Part shown: positions 8,141-16,232 of the stretch, one piece after another
Numbering within the stretch: position 1 is the first letter of the stretch
Layout of the letters: the number at the start of each line of letters is the position of its first letter
Source: an uncultured Clostridia bacterium
GTDB taxonomy: Bacteria; Bacillota; Clostridia; Christensenellales; Aristaeellaceae
Direction of reading: 5' to 3'
Length of the DNA stretch: 47,346 bases
NCBI GenBank assembly: GCA_947167215.1
Contig: CAMVHE010000019.1
Coordinates: 1 to 47,346, forward strand
Position numbers and translations under genes: made by a program
Notes under the pieces: generated by a model
The model's database searches: none
What the model saw: only the letters and a program-made list of their open reading frames with translations
Told to the model about the DNA's origin: nothing

Positions 8141-9388
8141 TCATTTCTGGAATGGAGCATAGTAGGCAGCTATGCCATCCTGAACGGTTTTACAAAGTTC
8201 TTCGGCGGTGATTTCACCGGTCATAAAGCTTTGTCCTGCAGATTGGAAGAGAGAGGATCCTGTCGGTTGTTCATATCGGAATCCGACCGCAAACAGATAA
8301 GGAGTAGCATTTTCCTGTAATTTCAACACTTTCGCGATAAATGGCTGACTGGATGCATCAACACCAGGAACCATGGATACATTGGCAAGCTTCTCAACAG
8401 CGGCCTGACCAAATTCCTTTGTGGCAAGATATTTGAGGAACTTGATGGTAGCCTCCTGTTTTTCTGAATTTGCAGAAAGGCTGAAATTCAAATCAGAATA
8501 AGTAGCTACGTAACCCGGTTCACCGTCAACATTGGGGACAGCAAAAATGTCCATGTTTAAATCGGGATTCAAGCTAAGGAAAGTAGCATATTCATAGGAT
8601 CCGCCGACAAAATGCCCTGCCAAACCATTTGTAAAGGATGCCTGCATATCTGTATAAGCCACACCTTCATACATGTCAGGCATGAAGGGAGTCAATTCTT
8701 TCATTTTATTTACAGCCGTGACAAATGCAGGATCTTCAAATGTTGTTTCACCCGATACAACAGCATCATAGAATTTGTTTGCACCAGTAAAACCAAGACA
8801 GCTGCCGCCAAAGAGGAATTCAACGCACCATCCTTCTTTGGTTCCATTGGCCAGTCCATCATAACCGGCGTCTTTGCAGGCTTGAAGATTAGCAATAAAC
8901 TCATCCCATGTCGTTGGGACAGATAACCCAAGCTCATTATAGATATCAACGTTATAGTAACAAAGCATGGTTTGGTTCCAGCCGGGTACACCATAGATTT
9001 TGCCATCTTTATTAGAAGCAGCTCCTCGACGGGCACCATCTGAGAATTCTGACAGTTCGGGAATTAAATCATCCAAAGCAACTAAATAACCGGAGTCAAT
9101 GTATGACTGCAATTGGCCGTAGCATTTCATCTGCATAACATCGGGGCCGCTCTGATTGGCCATAGCAGAAGCAAGCACGGTGAAGTATTCCGTATTGACA
9201 ATGGGGGTCTGGTTTACTTTGATATCTGGATTTTCAGCTTCAAAAGCGGCAATTATTTCGTCATAGAATGCTACATCTTCGGGACGCCAGGTCCAAAACT
9301 CAAGAGTTACGGGGTCATCGGCCATTGCTATAGAGGTCAATGAGAGAACCATTGCTAAGGCAACAGCTAGGGTGATAAGCCTTTTCAT
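8141..9388 (-). CDS. Extracellular sugar-binding protein of the ABC importer
   Basis: The 415-residue protein begins with a Sec signal (MKRLITLAVALAMVLSLTSIAMA, cleavage near AMA-DDP) and no lipobox cysteine. The mature part starts with VTLEFWTWRPED and has AFEAENPDIKVNQ, both characteristic of family 1 sugar-binding proteins. AAGGAGG precedes the ATG. As first gene of the minus-strand operon it would be made in excess over the permeases because of the hairpin behind it. The epimerase at the operon end suggests an N-acetylated amino sugar or a glycan carrying it as ligand (inference). Confidence 0.92.
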   Translation of the reverse strand: MKRLITLAVALAMVLSLTSIAMADDPVTLEFWTWRPEDVAFYDEIIAAFEAENPDIKVNQTPIVNTEYFTVLASAMANQSGPDVMQMKCYGQLQSYIDSGYLVALDDLIPELSEFSDGARRGAASNKDGKIYGVPGWNQTMLCYYNVDIYNELGLSVPTTWDEFIANLQACKDAGYDGLANGTKEGWCVEFLFGGSCLGFTGANKFYDAVVSGETTFEDPAFVTAVNKMKELTPFMPDMYEGVAYTDMQASFTNGLAGHFVGGSYEYATFLSLNPDLNMDIFAVPNVDGEPGYVATYSDLNFSLSANSEKQEATIKFLKYLATKEFGQAAVEKLANVSMVPGVDASSQPFIAKVLKLQENATPYLFAVGFRYEQPTGSSLFQSAGQSFMTGEITAEELCKTVQDGIAAYYAPFQK

Positions 9389-9437
9389 AGGACAAGCCTC
9401 CTTCTAATTTGTATACTCATTCTCGAGCATCTGACTC

Positions 9438-9487
9438 ATTCTAACAAGTTTGCAGAGATGCTGTAAAGTGAAACGGTGACGTGAAAC
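9438..9487 (-). promoter_or_regulatory. Importer promoter with tandem activator-like site
   Basis: Read on the minus strand: TTTACA (9462-9467) and TAGAAT (9438-9443), separated by 18 bases. Directly upstream of the -35 box lie two direct copies of GTTTCAC at 9468-9474 and 9481-9487, 13 bases apart. The position abutting the -35 box fits an activator site, and the divergent regulator is the natural candidate (inference). Confidence 0.6.
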
Positions 9488-9525
9488 AATGCATCATTTA
9501 TTCTCTTTTATTGAGTGAATTTTTG

Positions 9526-9556
9526 TGCTATAATTACAAATTATGAATGGAGGAGG
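9526..9556 (+). promoter_or_regulatory. Extended -10 promoter and ribosome binding site of the regulator gene
   Basis: TGCTATAAT (9526-9534) is an extended -10 box with no good -35. GGAGGAGG (9549-9556) lies 6 bases before the GTG at 9563 and fixes that codon as the start. Confidence 0.6.
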
Positions 9557-9562
9557 AGTTCA

Positions 9563-10675
9563 GTGGAAAGTAATTCTGTTGCTTATGTCGTACAACCGCC
9601 AACTCTTCATTCCTACTGGACCAAGCGGATTATCAAAGGCATGGAGCAGGAGGCAAATCATAAAAGGATTTTACTGTGCCAATTTGAGAGTATCTCGTCT
9701 TTTCTGAGGGATAAAAGGCAGAAATGCAGCCATGTCCTGTTAATAGGGCATTCTACACAATGGTTTTTTCAGGCGGCCGACATTCTTCGCAATCATTCCG
9801 TTGAGCCGATTTTTGTCAGTGCATACAGACCACAGGATGAACGATATAACAGCGTATGTTTTTCCATGCCCGGAGCAATCGAAGAGATGGTCACATACCT
9901 GAGCGCCGATGGAAAACAAAGAATAGCGTTTGTTGGATACAATCCGGATTCCCCTGCAGATATGGCTAAAGCAGCTGCATTTTTGCGTATTGCCCAGACA
10001 AAAAACTGTCTTGAGTCAGAACTGTTTCCCTGTAACAATATGTCTGTCAGTAAATGCGTTGAAGATGTTGTTGCTCAGATTAACCGCTTTGATGCCGTTA
10101 TGTGTGCAAACGATCCTGTCGCTATTGTAACCATGGGTATTCTTCAAGGCAGAGGGATTCGTGTTCCTGCTGATGTTTATGTTACGGGAAGCGGGAATCT
10201 TCGACTGACAAAACTCTTTGAATTTCCAATAACAAGCATTGATTTTGACTATGTTTTATTGGGCCAGTGGGCTGTGCGTCTCTTTCTTCAGATTCATCAG
10301 GAAGAACCGGATATATTCCATCATGTTTTGCTTCCCTGCAAGGTAATTGTCAGAGCATCGACTAATCATTTCTCTCCGATTATTGTCAAAAATTCGCAGA
10401 AGGCAACAATACCTGACGAAGTAAATGTGTATTATTCAGATGAAATGATTGCCAAACTCAATGAAATGGAAGAATTGCTTCAGGAATGTGATGGTTGGGA
10501 CTACCAGATTATGGAGATGATTCTGACAGGAAAAACCTTCAAGGAGATTGCAGAAAAACTGCATTTTACGGAAAGGACTATCAAGTACAGGGTGAAAACT
10601 CTCTGCGAAAAAGCAAATGTCAGGACAAAAAGGGAGCTTACGATGTTGCTTCAGAGCTACAGACACGTACAATAA
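9563..10675 (+). CDS. Transcriptional regulator with LacI-like sensor and C-terminal LuxR-type HTH
   Basis: The 370-residue protein lacks an N-terminal DNA-binding domain. It opens directly with AYVVQPPTLHSYWTKRIIKGMEQEA, the first strand and helix of a LacI/GalR periplasmic-binding-like domain. Later sensor text includes QRIAFVGYN and FDAVMCANDPVAIVTMGILQGRGIRVPADVYVTG. Residues about 313-362 form a LuxR/GerE-type helix-turn-helix: DYQIMEMILTGKTFKEIAEK, then ERTIKYRVKTLCEKANV. Such HTH units at a C-terminus usually act as activators. GTG at 9563 is preferred over an ATG at 9515 because the latter would put the ribosome binding site inside the gene. It is divergent from the ABC/epimerase operon and probably controls it through the GTTTCAC repeats. 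The binding ligand is unknown but likely the imported sugar. Confidence 0.82.
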   Translation: MESNSVAYVVQPPTLHSYWTKRIIKGMEQEANHKRILLCQFESISSFLRDKRQKCSHVLLIGHSTQWFFQAADILRNHSVEPIFVSAYRPQDERYNSVCFSMPGAIEEMVTYLSADGKQRIAFVGYNPDSPADMAKAAAFLRIAQTKNCLESELFPCNNMSVSKCVEDVVAQINRFDAVMCANDPVAIVTMGILQGRGIRVPADVYVTGSGNLRLTKLFEFPITSIDFDYVLLGQWAVRLFLQIHQEEPDIFHHVLLPCKVIVRASTNHFSPIIVKNSQKATIPDEVNVYYSDEMIAKLNEMEELLQECDGWDYQIMEMILTGKTFKEIAEKLHFTERTIKYRVKTLCEKANVRTKRELTMLLQSYRHVQ

Positions 10676-10847
10676 AATTGAAATATCAGTTGAATAGTCT
10701 TGTTTGCATGTCCGTTTAGTTACTTGGATTTCATTATCGCTTATCCTTTTGTTTATCCACAACCTCCGCGGCATTTAGGTAGGAAATTCCAAGATATCGT
10801 CTGAATTGGAAACCAGATCATTCATAAACCCAGATTATTACCCCTAT

Positions 10848-10872
10848 AAGTGGCTATTTCAGCCACTTTTTT
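10848..10872 (+). terminator. Rho-independent terminator
   Basis: AAGTGGCT (10848-10855) pairs with AGCCACTT (10861-10868) around a 5-base loop, followed by TTTT. It is 170 bases behind the regulator stop and just upstream of the IS-like leader, so it may belong to either. Bases 10676-10847 hold no gene I can support. Confidence 0.75.
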
Positions 10873-10884
10873 ATGTTTTAAGCC

Positions 10885-10941
10885 TTGCTATTTTTGCTCG
10901 AATTTGCTATAGTGTAGGTATACGATAGGTATACGAAAGGA
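10885..10941 (+). promoter_or_regulatory. Promoter with 11-bp tandem repeat before an IS-like leader
   Basis: TTGCTA (10885-10890) and TATAGT (10908-10913) are 17 bases apart. Immediately downstream, TAGGTATACGA occurs twice in tandem (10915-10925, 10926-10936), placing a possible protein-binding site at the transcription start. GAAAGGA (10935-10941) is the ribosome binding site for the ATG at 10951. Confidence 0.55.
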
Positions 10942-10950
10942 CGCATACAG

Positions 10951-11133
10951 ATGAGCAATTCCAGCGGGAAATATGCAGTGTCGGCTGAGATCCTGAAGTT
11001 CAAACCAAGGGGAACTATGGGGGAACGGTTATCCTCAGGCAATGAAGAAAATCCAGCAAACAAACTCTGCCAAGTTCAAAGCTTTGAAAGAAAAAGCAGG
11101 GAAGGATCCAATATCGCTGCTGGAATCTCTTGA
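10951..11133 (+). pseudogene. N-terminal leader of an IS4/IS1634-type transposase, broken after about 23 codons
   Basis: The frame opens with a good promoter and ribosome binding site and reads MSNSSGKYAVSAEILKFKPRGTM. To my recollection this resembles the N-terminus of clostridial IS1634-like transposases (a P-x-G-T-M motif before the first beta strand). After that, the expected continuation is lost: the frame runs on for 37 codons of unrelated text and stops at 11133, while a different frame opens at about 11024. The matching C-terminal type of transposase lies on the opposite strand at 11716-12978, so this is not simply its front half. A real short peptide cannot be excluded. Confidence 0.4.
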
Positions 11134-11245
11134 TGAAGCAATGATAAAGGACGCTATGACCAAAGAGGCACTAAAATGCTTACATCAATTTGGTAGAGAC
11201 TGCGAAATCAAACGGTGGATTCAGGAAAGAGAAATAATCGGATAA
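11042..11245 (+). CDS. Short ORF of unknown function, probably the end of a broken gene
   Basis: 67 residues from ATG 11042 to a TAA at 11245. The same frame is open from about 11024. The text is highly charged and helical, with SAKFKALKEKAGKDP, DEAMIKDAMTKEALKCLHQF and EIKRWIQEREIIG. No ribosome binding site precedes the ATG, and the 23-codon transposase leader runs into it in another frame. I do not recognise the family. It reads like a C-terminal gene end rather than a free-standing gene. Confidence 0.3.
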   Translation: MKKIQQTNSAKFKALKEKAGKDPISLLESLDEAMIKDAMTKEALKCLHQFGRDCEIKRWIQEREIIG

Positions 11246-11354
11246 GGAAGCTCAGAGGAGCAGATGTTCGATTACAAAGCTACATTTTTCTTCGTGTATT
11301 GGACAGGCTGGAAACGAAACATTTGGAAGGCAGGTGGCTGGGAGCGAATTGTCA

Positions 11355-11432
11355 GCGTACCTGCTGCAAGCTGAACAAACAGAAATCCGGGCATGAATCA
11401 GTTTATGACTTATGCCCGGATTCTTTTTATAG
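11355..11432 (+). repeat. 78-bp direct repeat, copy 2 (right of the epimerase/ABC/regulator module)
   Basis: Same sequence and direction as 4921-4998, with two base differences. It contains the hairpin ATCCGGGCAT (11385-11394) / ATGCCCGGAT (11412-11421) with a T-rich tail to 11430, so it could end transcription coming from 10951-11245. Confidence 0.85.
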
Positions 11433-11503
11433 ACAAAAGGAAATGTAAAAATACTACCCGTATTTGTATATATGTATATTTCGGTGATTAGAAATGCAGT
11501 GTC

Positions 11504-11533
11504 GGAGATATTTCCAGGCTCTGCTGAGGGACC
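11504..11533 (+). repeat. 30-bp dispersed direct repeat, copy 2
   Basis: GGAGATATTTCCAGGCT then CTGCTGAGGGACC, nearly identical to 4513-4543. The order of the two repeat types is swapped relative to the left side. Bases 11534-11715 show no gene. Confidence 0.6.
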
Positions 11534-11715
11534 ACGAGGAGGATTTCATCCGCTGACGCTTTGACGGCACTCCCGATTGGACGGACTGCAATGCGTTTTC
11601 CACCATGATCTTTAGTTCCCTATTGCATTCTACTAGCACATTGCAAACAAAATCCTTTATGGGAAGACCGTCTTATAATTTGTTTTCTGATAAAGTACCT
11701 GGCCAATAGGTGGCA

Positions 11716-12978
11716 TTATGGGTTTAACTTTACCGAAGAGGCTTCTTTTTCGCGAGTCTTTTTATTGGGGGACCCTTTCGGACGGCCGGGACCTCGTTTC
11801 ATGTGCTTTCCATTTGAGCTTTCTATAGCCATACGCTCCAAAGTCTTTTTATTCTTTGAACCCTTTGGCCTTCCGCGTCCACGCTTCTGTTTGTTCCCTT
11901 CAGCAGTAAGCGCGGCTTCTCGTTCAAGAGTCTTTCTATTTTTTGAACCCTTCGGGCGACCTCTGTGTGTATTCTTTCCATTCGTTTCGTCGTTTGACGG
12001 ATCCGTCTTTCTTCTACGCTTCCTTTCCTTCGGGATTGTACCGGATTCTGGAGGAGTATATGACAGGCTGCCGTTTATTATCGGAATGGAATCAGGGCAT
12101 ATCAGTTTGAAAGCCCTGTATGTATCGTTTGCTTCACGCTGGGGCTCATCCGTAACGATTCGGTTTTCATAAATCGTGCATTTCTGGTTTCGCAGGCAGG
12201 CAAGACGAGATCCAAAGAACAGGTTCGCCTCCTTAAGCCGAAGCTGGATCATCTTAACCACGCATGTGGCGACATAGGACAACAGCAAATGCCCATTAAA
12301 TGTAGCATTCGTATTTGTGCGCAGCGGAAGGAGCTTCGTATAGTTTTTTGCAAAGTCAAATATCTGCTCGGCGGCCTGGCGCTGGTAATAAGCAGGAAGT
12401 ATTTCTTCACATTTGTAGTCCTCGCCGGACAATATCCCGAAAACACCGTCGTCCTGCATTGCTTCATATACTTCATCCGTGGTCAGTGAATCCCGCCCTG
12501 CGCGCTTTAAAAGTTTATGCCATTCATCCGACATCCGGCTGCAGTCAAGACCAAGATACATCCATGCCGGATTGTCTTTGCTGCTTCCTACCATCACGCG
12601 ACGCTTTATAATGAACAGATACCGGTCTTCATATTTGACAAAGTTTTCTTTCACCTCAATGCCGGGAAGTTCTTTACTTATAAGCTCCTTGAAGTTCTTG
12701 TCCCCGGAACCAATTCGCGTAATGAAACCGATTCTGCACTTGTGATTATCGTCATAAAACAGGTCAAGGTTATCACCTGAATTATATCCGGCATCCATGA
12801 TACAGGAGGATACATCTATGCCCATAGAATCGAGGTGAAGAAAAATGCGTGACAGGGTGGATGCGTTACGAGAAGGCTGAACCGGATGCAAAGATAAAAT
12901 GCATCTGAGAAAAAGTTGGACAGCATCAGGTGTCAGAAAACATTGGTATGTCGGAATAGTTTTTTCCCGTCTGATCAA
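11716..12978 (-). pseudogene. IS4-family (IS1634-like) DDE transposase, N-terminally truncated, with three AT-hooks
   Basis: The readable frame gives 420 residues from a TTG. It carries the second catalytic aspartate in CIMDAGYNSGDNLDLFYD and the complete IS4 signature Y-x2-R-x3-E-x6-K in YYQRQAAEQIFDFAKNY, followed by LLLSYVATCVVKMIQLRL. The usual N-terminal 200 or so residues with the first catalytic Asp are missing. Directly upstream on the minus strand the text FSNSGMENLMDVFFID ends at a TGA inside a duplicated ATTG (ATTGATTG), consistent with frameshifting. Residues 309-420 form a basic tail with three GRPKGS AT-hooks at about 339-345, 366-374 and 395-403, spaced roughly 28 residues. I could not find terminal inverted repeats. 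The element is very probably dead. Confidence 0.8.
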
Positions 12979-13148
12979 TCAATGAAAAAAACATCCATAA
13001 GGTTTTCCATGCCAGAATTGGAGAATCCGGAATAGAATGTGTGCGATATATGTGAAGCGGGCTTTTTCTGAATCAGATTGGAATTTGCGGGGGTGGCAGA
13101 AATGCAAAAATCTTTTGTATCGCTATTGTCAATAATCAATATCAGATT

Positions 13149-13904
13149 GGGTGTACAGGCCATACAGTGTATATAATGGACAGAGATGGAAATGAGACGG
13201 CAAAATTTCAGGACATGACTTATGCCTATTATCCCGCATTGCATCCCAACGGTGAGATTGCAGCAGTCTATAGCAATAAGGGTATTATGGCTGTTTACTC
13301 TCTGTCAGAGAGACGACTGCTTAGGAAATTCCGGGTCTCCGCCGTCAAAGATACCCAAACCGACTGCGTTCCATGCTTTTCGCCGGATGGAAAATACCTG
13401 TACCATATCGAGGGTAGAAAAGGAGATATGCTTAACAGCCGTATTTCCCTCTATGCAACGACGGACTATCGGCCGGTTTTGAGGCTCTTTGAGCATGGCC
13501 CGAAAACGGTCTTTGACTGTATGGAGTTTGACGGGAACAGTGGACTGCTGTATCTCCTGGGTTACTTCCGCAAAGAAAAACGCAACGATTTTTTTGTCGC
13601 GCAATTGATTGGACAGTCCCTGCAGAACATTAGGACACTTGATGAAAAAATATATCATTTTTACCAGAGTGCTATACGGCTGAAACAGACAGGCTTTACC
13701 GAAGAATCATACAGGTGTTCTCTATTTACGATAATGCCCGAGTCGAAGGCTGAAATGGAACCGGCGCGTGATCATCCTGTTGATCGGAGTCCTCTCAAAC
13801 AGGAATATACGCTGGATGTTCTGAAACGAATGGATCTATCACTGGCGCAGTTATTGGAATCAGGGTCGATACCAAGGTTCCCCACGAATTATCCGCTGTC
13901 GTAG
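13149..13904 (+). pseudogene. 5'-truncated beta-propeller (WD40-like) protein fragment
   Basis: The frame reads IGCTGHTVYIMDRDGNETAK, then AYYPALHPNGEIAAVYSNKG, CFSPDGKYLYHIEGRKGD and GLLYLLGYFRKEKRND. These are repeated four-stranded blade patterns, each with an NG or DG turn, as in WD40/YVTN-type propellers. Coding-like text begins upstream of the first possible start (GTG at 13167), which has no ribosome binding site. It abuts the transposase remnant, so the 5' end was probably removed by that element. The last 13 or so codons (after about 13865) overlap a relaxase remnant in another frame, indicating a second junction. Function unknown. Confidence 0.65.
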
Positions 13905-14326
13905 ACGATCTTGTGGCCCTATCCAAGGCTAACACTGCCCGGATCAAGCAACTGGACAACATGATCACCTTTGCTGAACACATCCACCGTATCCAGCCTA
14001 TCATCGACAAAATGAACGCCATTCATTGGAAAGGCAGCCGGGAAAAGTTCCAGGCTGCCCATCAGCAGGAAATCGACCTGTATTATACCTCCCGGCGCAT
14101 CCTGACAGAGAAGCATGGTGTGAAAAAGATCGATATTCTCAGGTGAAAAAAAGAGCAGACCGCTCTCCGGCACGAGGAAGAAGAACGGTCTGCCCAGTAT
14201 AAGCCCCTTCGTGAAAAGCTGGATCTGATGCTGAACGTGAAATACTGCGTTGATGAAGCAAAGCGAAGGATAAATAAAGAATTAATCCAAACAAAACAGA
14301 AGCAAAAAAAACAGCCAGTTTTATAA
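13862..14326 (+). pseudogene. C-terminal remnant of a mobilisation relaxase (MobA/MobL-like)
   Basis: One frame from about 13862 reads KVPHELSAVVDDLVALSKAN, DKMNAIHWKGSREKFQAAHQ, IDLYYTSRRILTEKHG, a TGA stop at 14144, then KKEQTALRHEEEERSAQYKP and LDLMLNVKYCVDEAKRRI, to a TAA at 14324-14326. The coiled-coil text with a WKGSREKF segment is typical of the C-terminus of relaxases from mobilisable elements in gut Firmicutes. The nickase domain is gone and there is an internal stop, so this is a fragment. It shows that a conjugative or mobilisable element once sat here. It converges on the GH127 gene with no terminator between. Confidence 0.6.
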
Positions 14327-16216
14327 TTCTTCAATCCACACCGCCATATCCCCTTTTTCACGATTCGACCAGGCGAAATAAGGAATAGCGTTTAATGCAT
14401 ACGAAACAGCAGCCTGATTCTCTTGCCCGTTTAATTGCTTCGTCTTGTCTTTTCTAAAGATTCTCAGCCCGATCAAATCATCAGGGAGCCCCGGAATGGG
14501 CCTGAACTCCTGCGTGTCCGCATTACCAAGTAAACTTAGAGAGAAAACAGGCACCTTCTGATCCGTCTCTTCAAAACAATAGATCAGCGGCCCGCGTGCC
14601 AATGCTGCTTTTCCAACGCAGTCCCGCACCCGGGGATCTGCATGGATGCGGCGAACGGACAGATCAAAGGAGAGCTTCGCAATATCTCCCGGCTGCCAAT
14701 TTCGGGAAACATAACAATACCCGTTTTTCATTTCGCCTTGGACGTCCTGTCCGTTGACGATAATATTGTACGACTGAACATAATGAGGAATACGGATTGC
14801 CAGCGAGAATTTACCTCCATCCAGCATTGTATAGCAGGCTTTCCCTTCCCAGGGGTATGCGCTTTCCAGCCGGATTCTTCCATGGCGGGTTATAGCCTCG
14901 CTGCCGATCAAAAGATGGCTATATAGCGTGCTCTCATCCTCGCTCCACAGATATTTTCCCAGGGAGGCGATGAGCCGTGCCAGATTGGGCGGGCAGCAGG
15001 CGCAGGCGTGCCAGGGCGGGCGCTGCGGCAGCACATGCTCATAGCCCGGCGCGACGCCGGATACGCCGATCTTCACTGCCAGAGGATTCACATAGAAAAA
15101 CCGTTTGCCGTCCTGCTGCATGCCCGCCAGCGCGCCGTTGTACAGCTCCAGTTCCATCAGGTCGGCATACCGTCCGTCTGCCCTGAGTTTCAGCATTTCA
15201 TGGGCGAAAAAGGTCATGGCCACCGCGGCACAGGTTTCGCCGTAGCACCGATCCGGGGGCAAATCATAATCCACTGTAAAAGATTCATGAAAAGCAGATG
15301 CACCGACTGCGCCGGTAACATACATCTGCTTTTGCGTAATGTTTTCAAACAATCGCTCGCATGCGGCCTGCAATTCCGTATCTTCGGTTTCCGCGGCGGC
15401 ATCCGCCATGGCGGTGAGCATATACAGCTGCCGCACGGCGTGACCCCGGGCCACAGTCTGCTTGCGCACGGGTACGTCGGTTTGATTGTAGATCGTATCG
15501 TCTGCCAGAATGTCGTAGCCGCCGTAATGGACGCCGGGATGGGCAGGCGTATGCTTTTTGAACCAGTCCGGGTCCTGCCCCCGCAGGTTCAGGAACCGCA
15601 GGGCCATGTCCCGGTAGCGGATATTCCCTGTGGCATGGTACAGCCGCAGCAAACCGATCTCGATTTCCTGATGCCCCGGGATGCCGTCTTCTTTTTCAAA
15701 GCGGCCGCAGATATGATCCGCCAGGCGCACACAAATGTGCAGCAGTTCATCCTTTCTGGCCGCTTCGTGCAGGGCCACGCCCGCCTCCAGCAGGTGGCCA
15801 GCGCAGTACAATTCATGGCATTCCAGCAGGTTTTTCCATTTGTTTTCGGGCTCTTTCACCGTGAAATAGGTGTTCAGATAGCCGTCCGGTTGCTGGCAGC
15901 GGCCAATCAGCGCCACCGTTTCGTCCACCCTGCGGGATAAAGCGTCGTCCCATTTCAGGGCCAGGGAATAAGCCGCGGCTTCCAGCCATTTGGCCACATC
16001 GCTGTCCTGGAACACCATGCCGTAAAAATCTCCGGTTTCTTCTCCGGCAGCCATACGGAAATTGCTGATGGCGTGGGATTTTTCCACGCCGGGCACCTCG
16101 TCCCGGAGGATCTTTTCCATGTAGGGGATGGTCACGTCCGTCATGAGCCGCTGGCGGGGAGACCAGAAACCGTCCGTGATACGCACGTTTTTGAGCGGGA
16201 TAGGCCGGATGCCCAT
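14321..16216 (-). CDS. Beta-L-arabinofuranosidase, GH127 family
   Basis: GH127 enzymes release L-arabinose from beta-L-arabinofuranosyl units, as in plant extensin-type glycans. The 631-residue protein matches HypBA1 in length and motifs. Glu311 in FHESFTVDYD and Glu327 in CYGETCA are 16 residues apart, like Glu322 and Glu338 of HypBA1. Cys329, Cys407 and Cys408 (in ACCPPNLARL) correspond to Cys340, Cys417 and Cys418, the zinc and nucleophile cysteines. There is no signal peptide, so it acts in the cytoplasm on imported material. AAGGAGG precedes the ATG. It is the last gene of the importer operon 16233-19432. The G+C content jumps near 14,950 inside the gene. Confidence 0.92.
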   Translation of the reverse strand: MGIRPIPLKNVRITDGFWSPRQRLMTDVTIPYMEKILRDEVPGVEKSHAISNFRMAAGEETGDFYGMVFQDSDVAKWLEAAAYSLALKWDDALSRRVDETVALIGRCQQPDGYLNTYFTVKEPENKWKNLLECHELYCAGHLLEAGVALHEAARKDELLHICVRLADHICGRFEKEDGIPGHQEIEIGLLRLYHATGNIRYRDMALRFLNLRGQDPDWFKKHTPAHPGVHYGGYDILADDTIYNQTDVPVRKQTVARGHAVRQLYMLTAMADAAAETEDTELQAACERLFENITQKQMYVTGAVGASAFHESFTVDYDLPPDRCYGETCAAVAMTFFAHEMLKLRADGRYADLMELELYNGALAGMQQDGKRFFYVNPLAVKIGVSGVAPGYEHVLPQRPPWHACACCPPNLARLIASLGKYLWSEDESTLYSHLLIGSEAITRHGRIRLESAYPWEGKACYTMLDGGKFSLAIRIPHYVQSYNIIVNGQDVQGEMKNGYCYVSRNWQPGDIAKLSFDLSVRRIHADPRVRDCVGKAALARGPLIYCFEETDQKVPVFSLSLLGNADTQEFRPIPGLPDDLIGLRIFRKDKTKQLNGQENQAAVSYALNAIPYFAWSNREKGDMAVWIEEL

Positions 16217-16232
16217 GGCGTTTCCTCCTTCG

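Noticed and set aside
11042-11245. Possible antitoxin or small DNA-binding protein
   Set aside because: No ribosome binding site, no toxin partner and no recognisable fold. It is better seen as a gene end.
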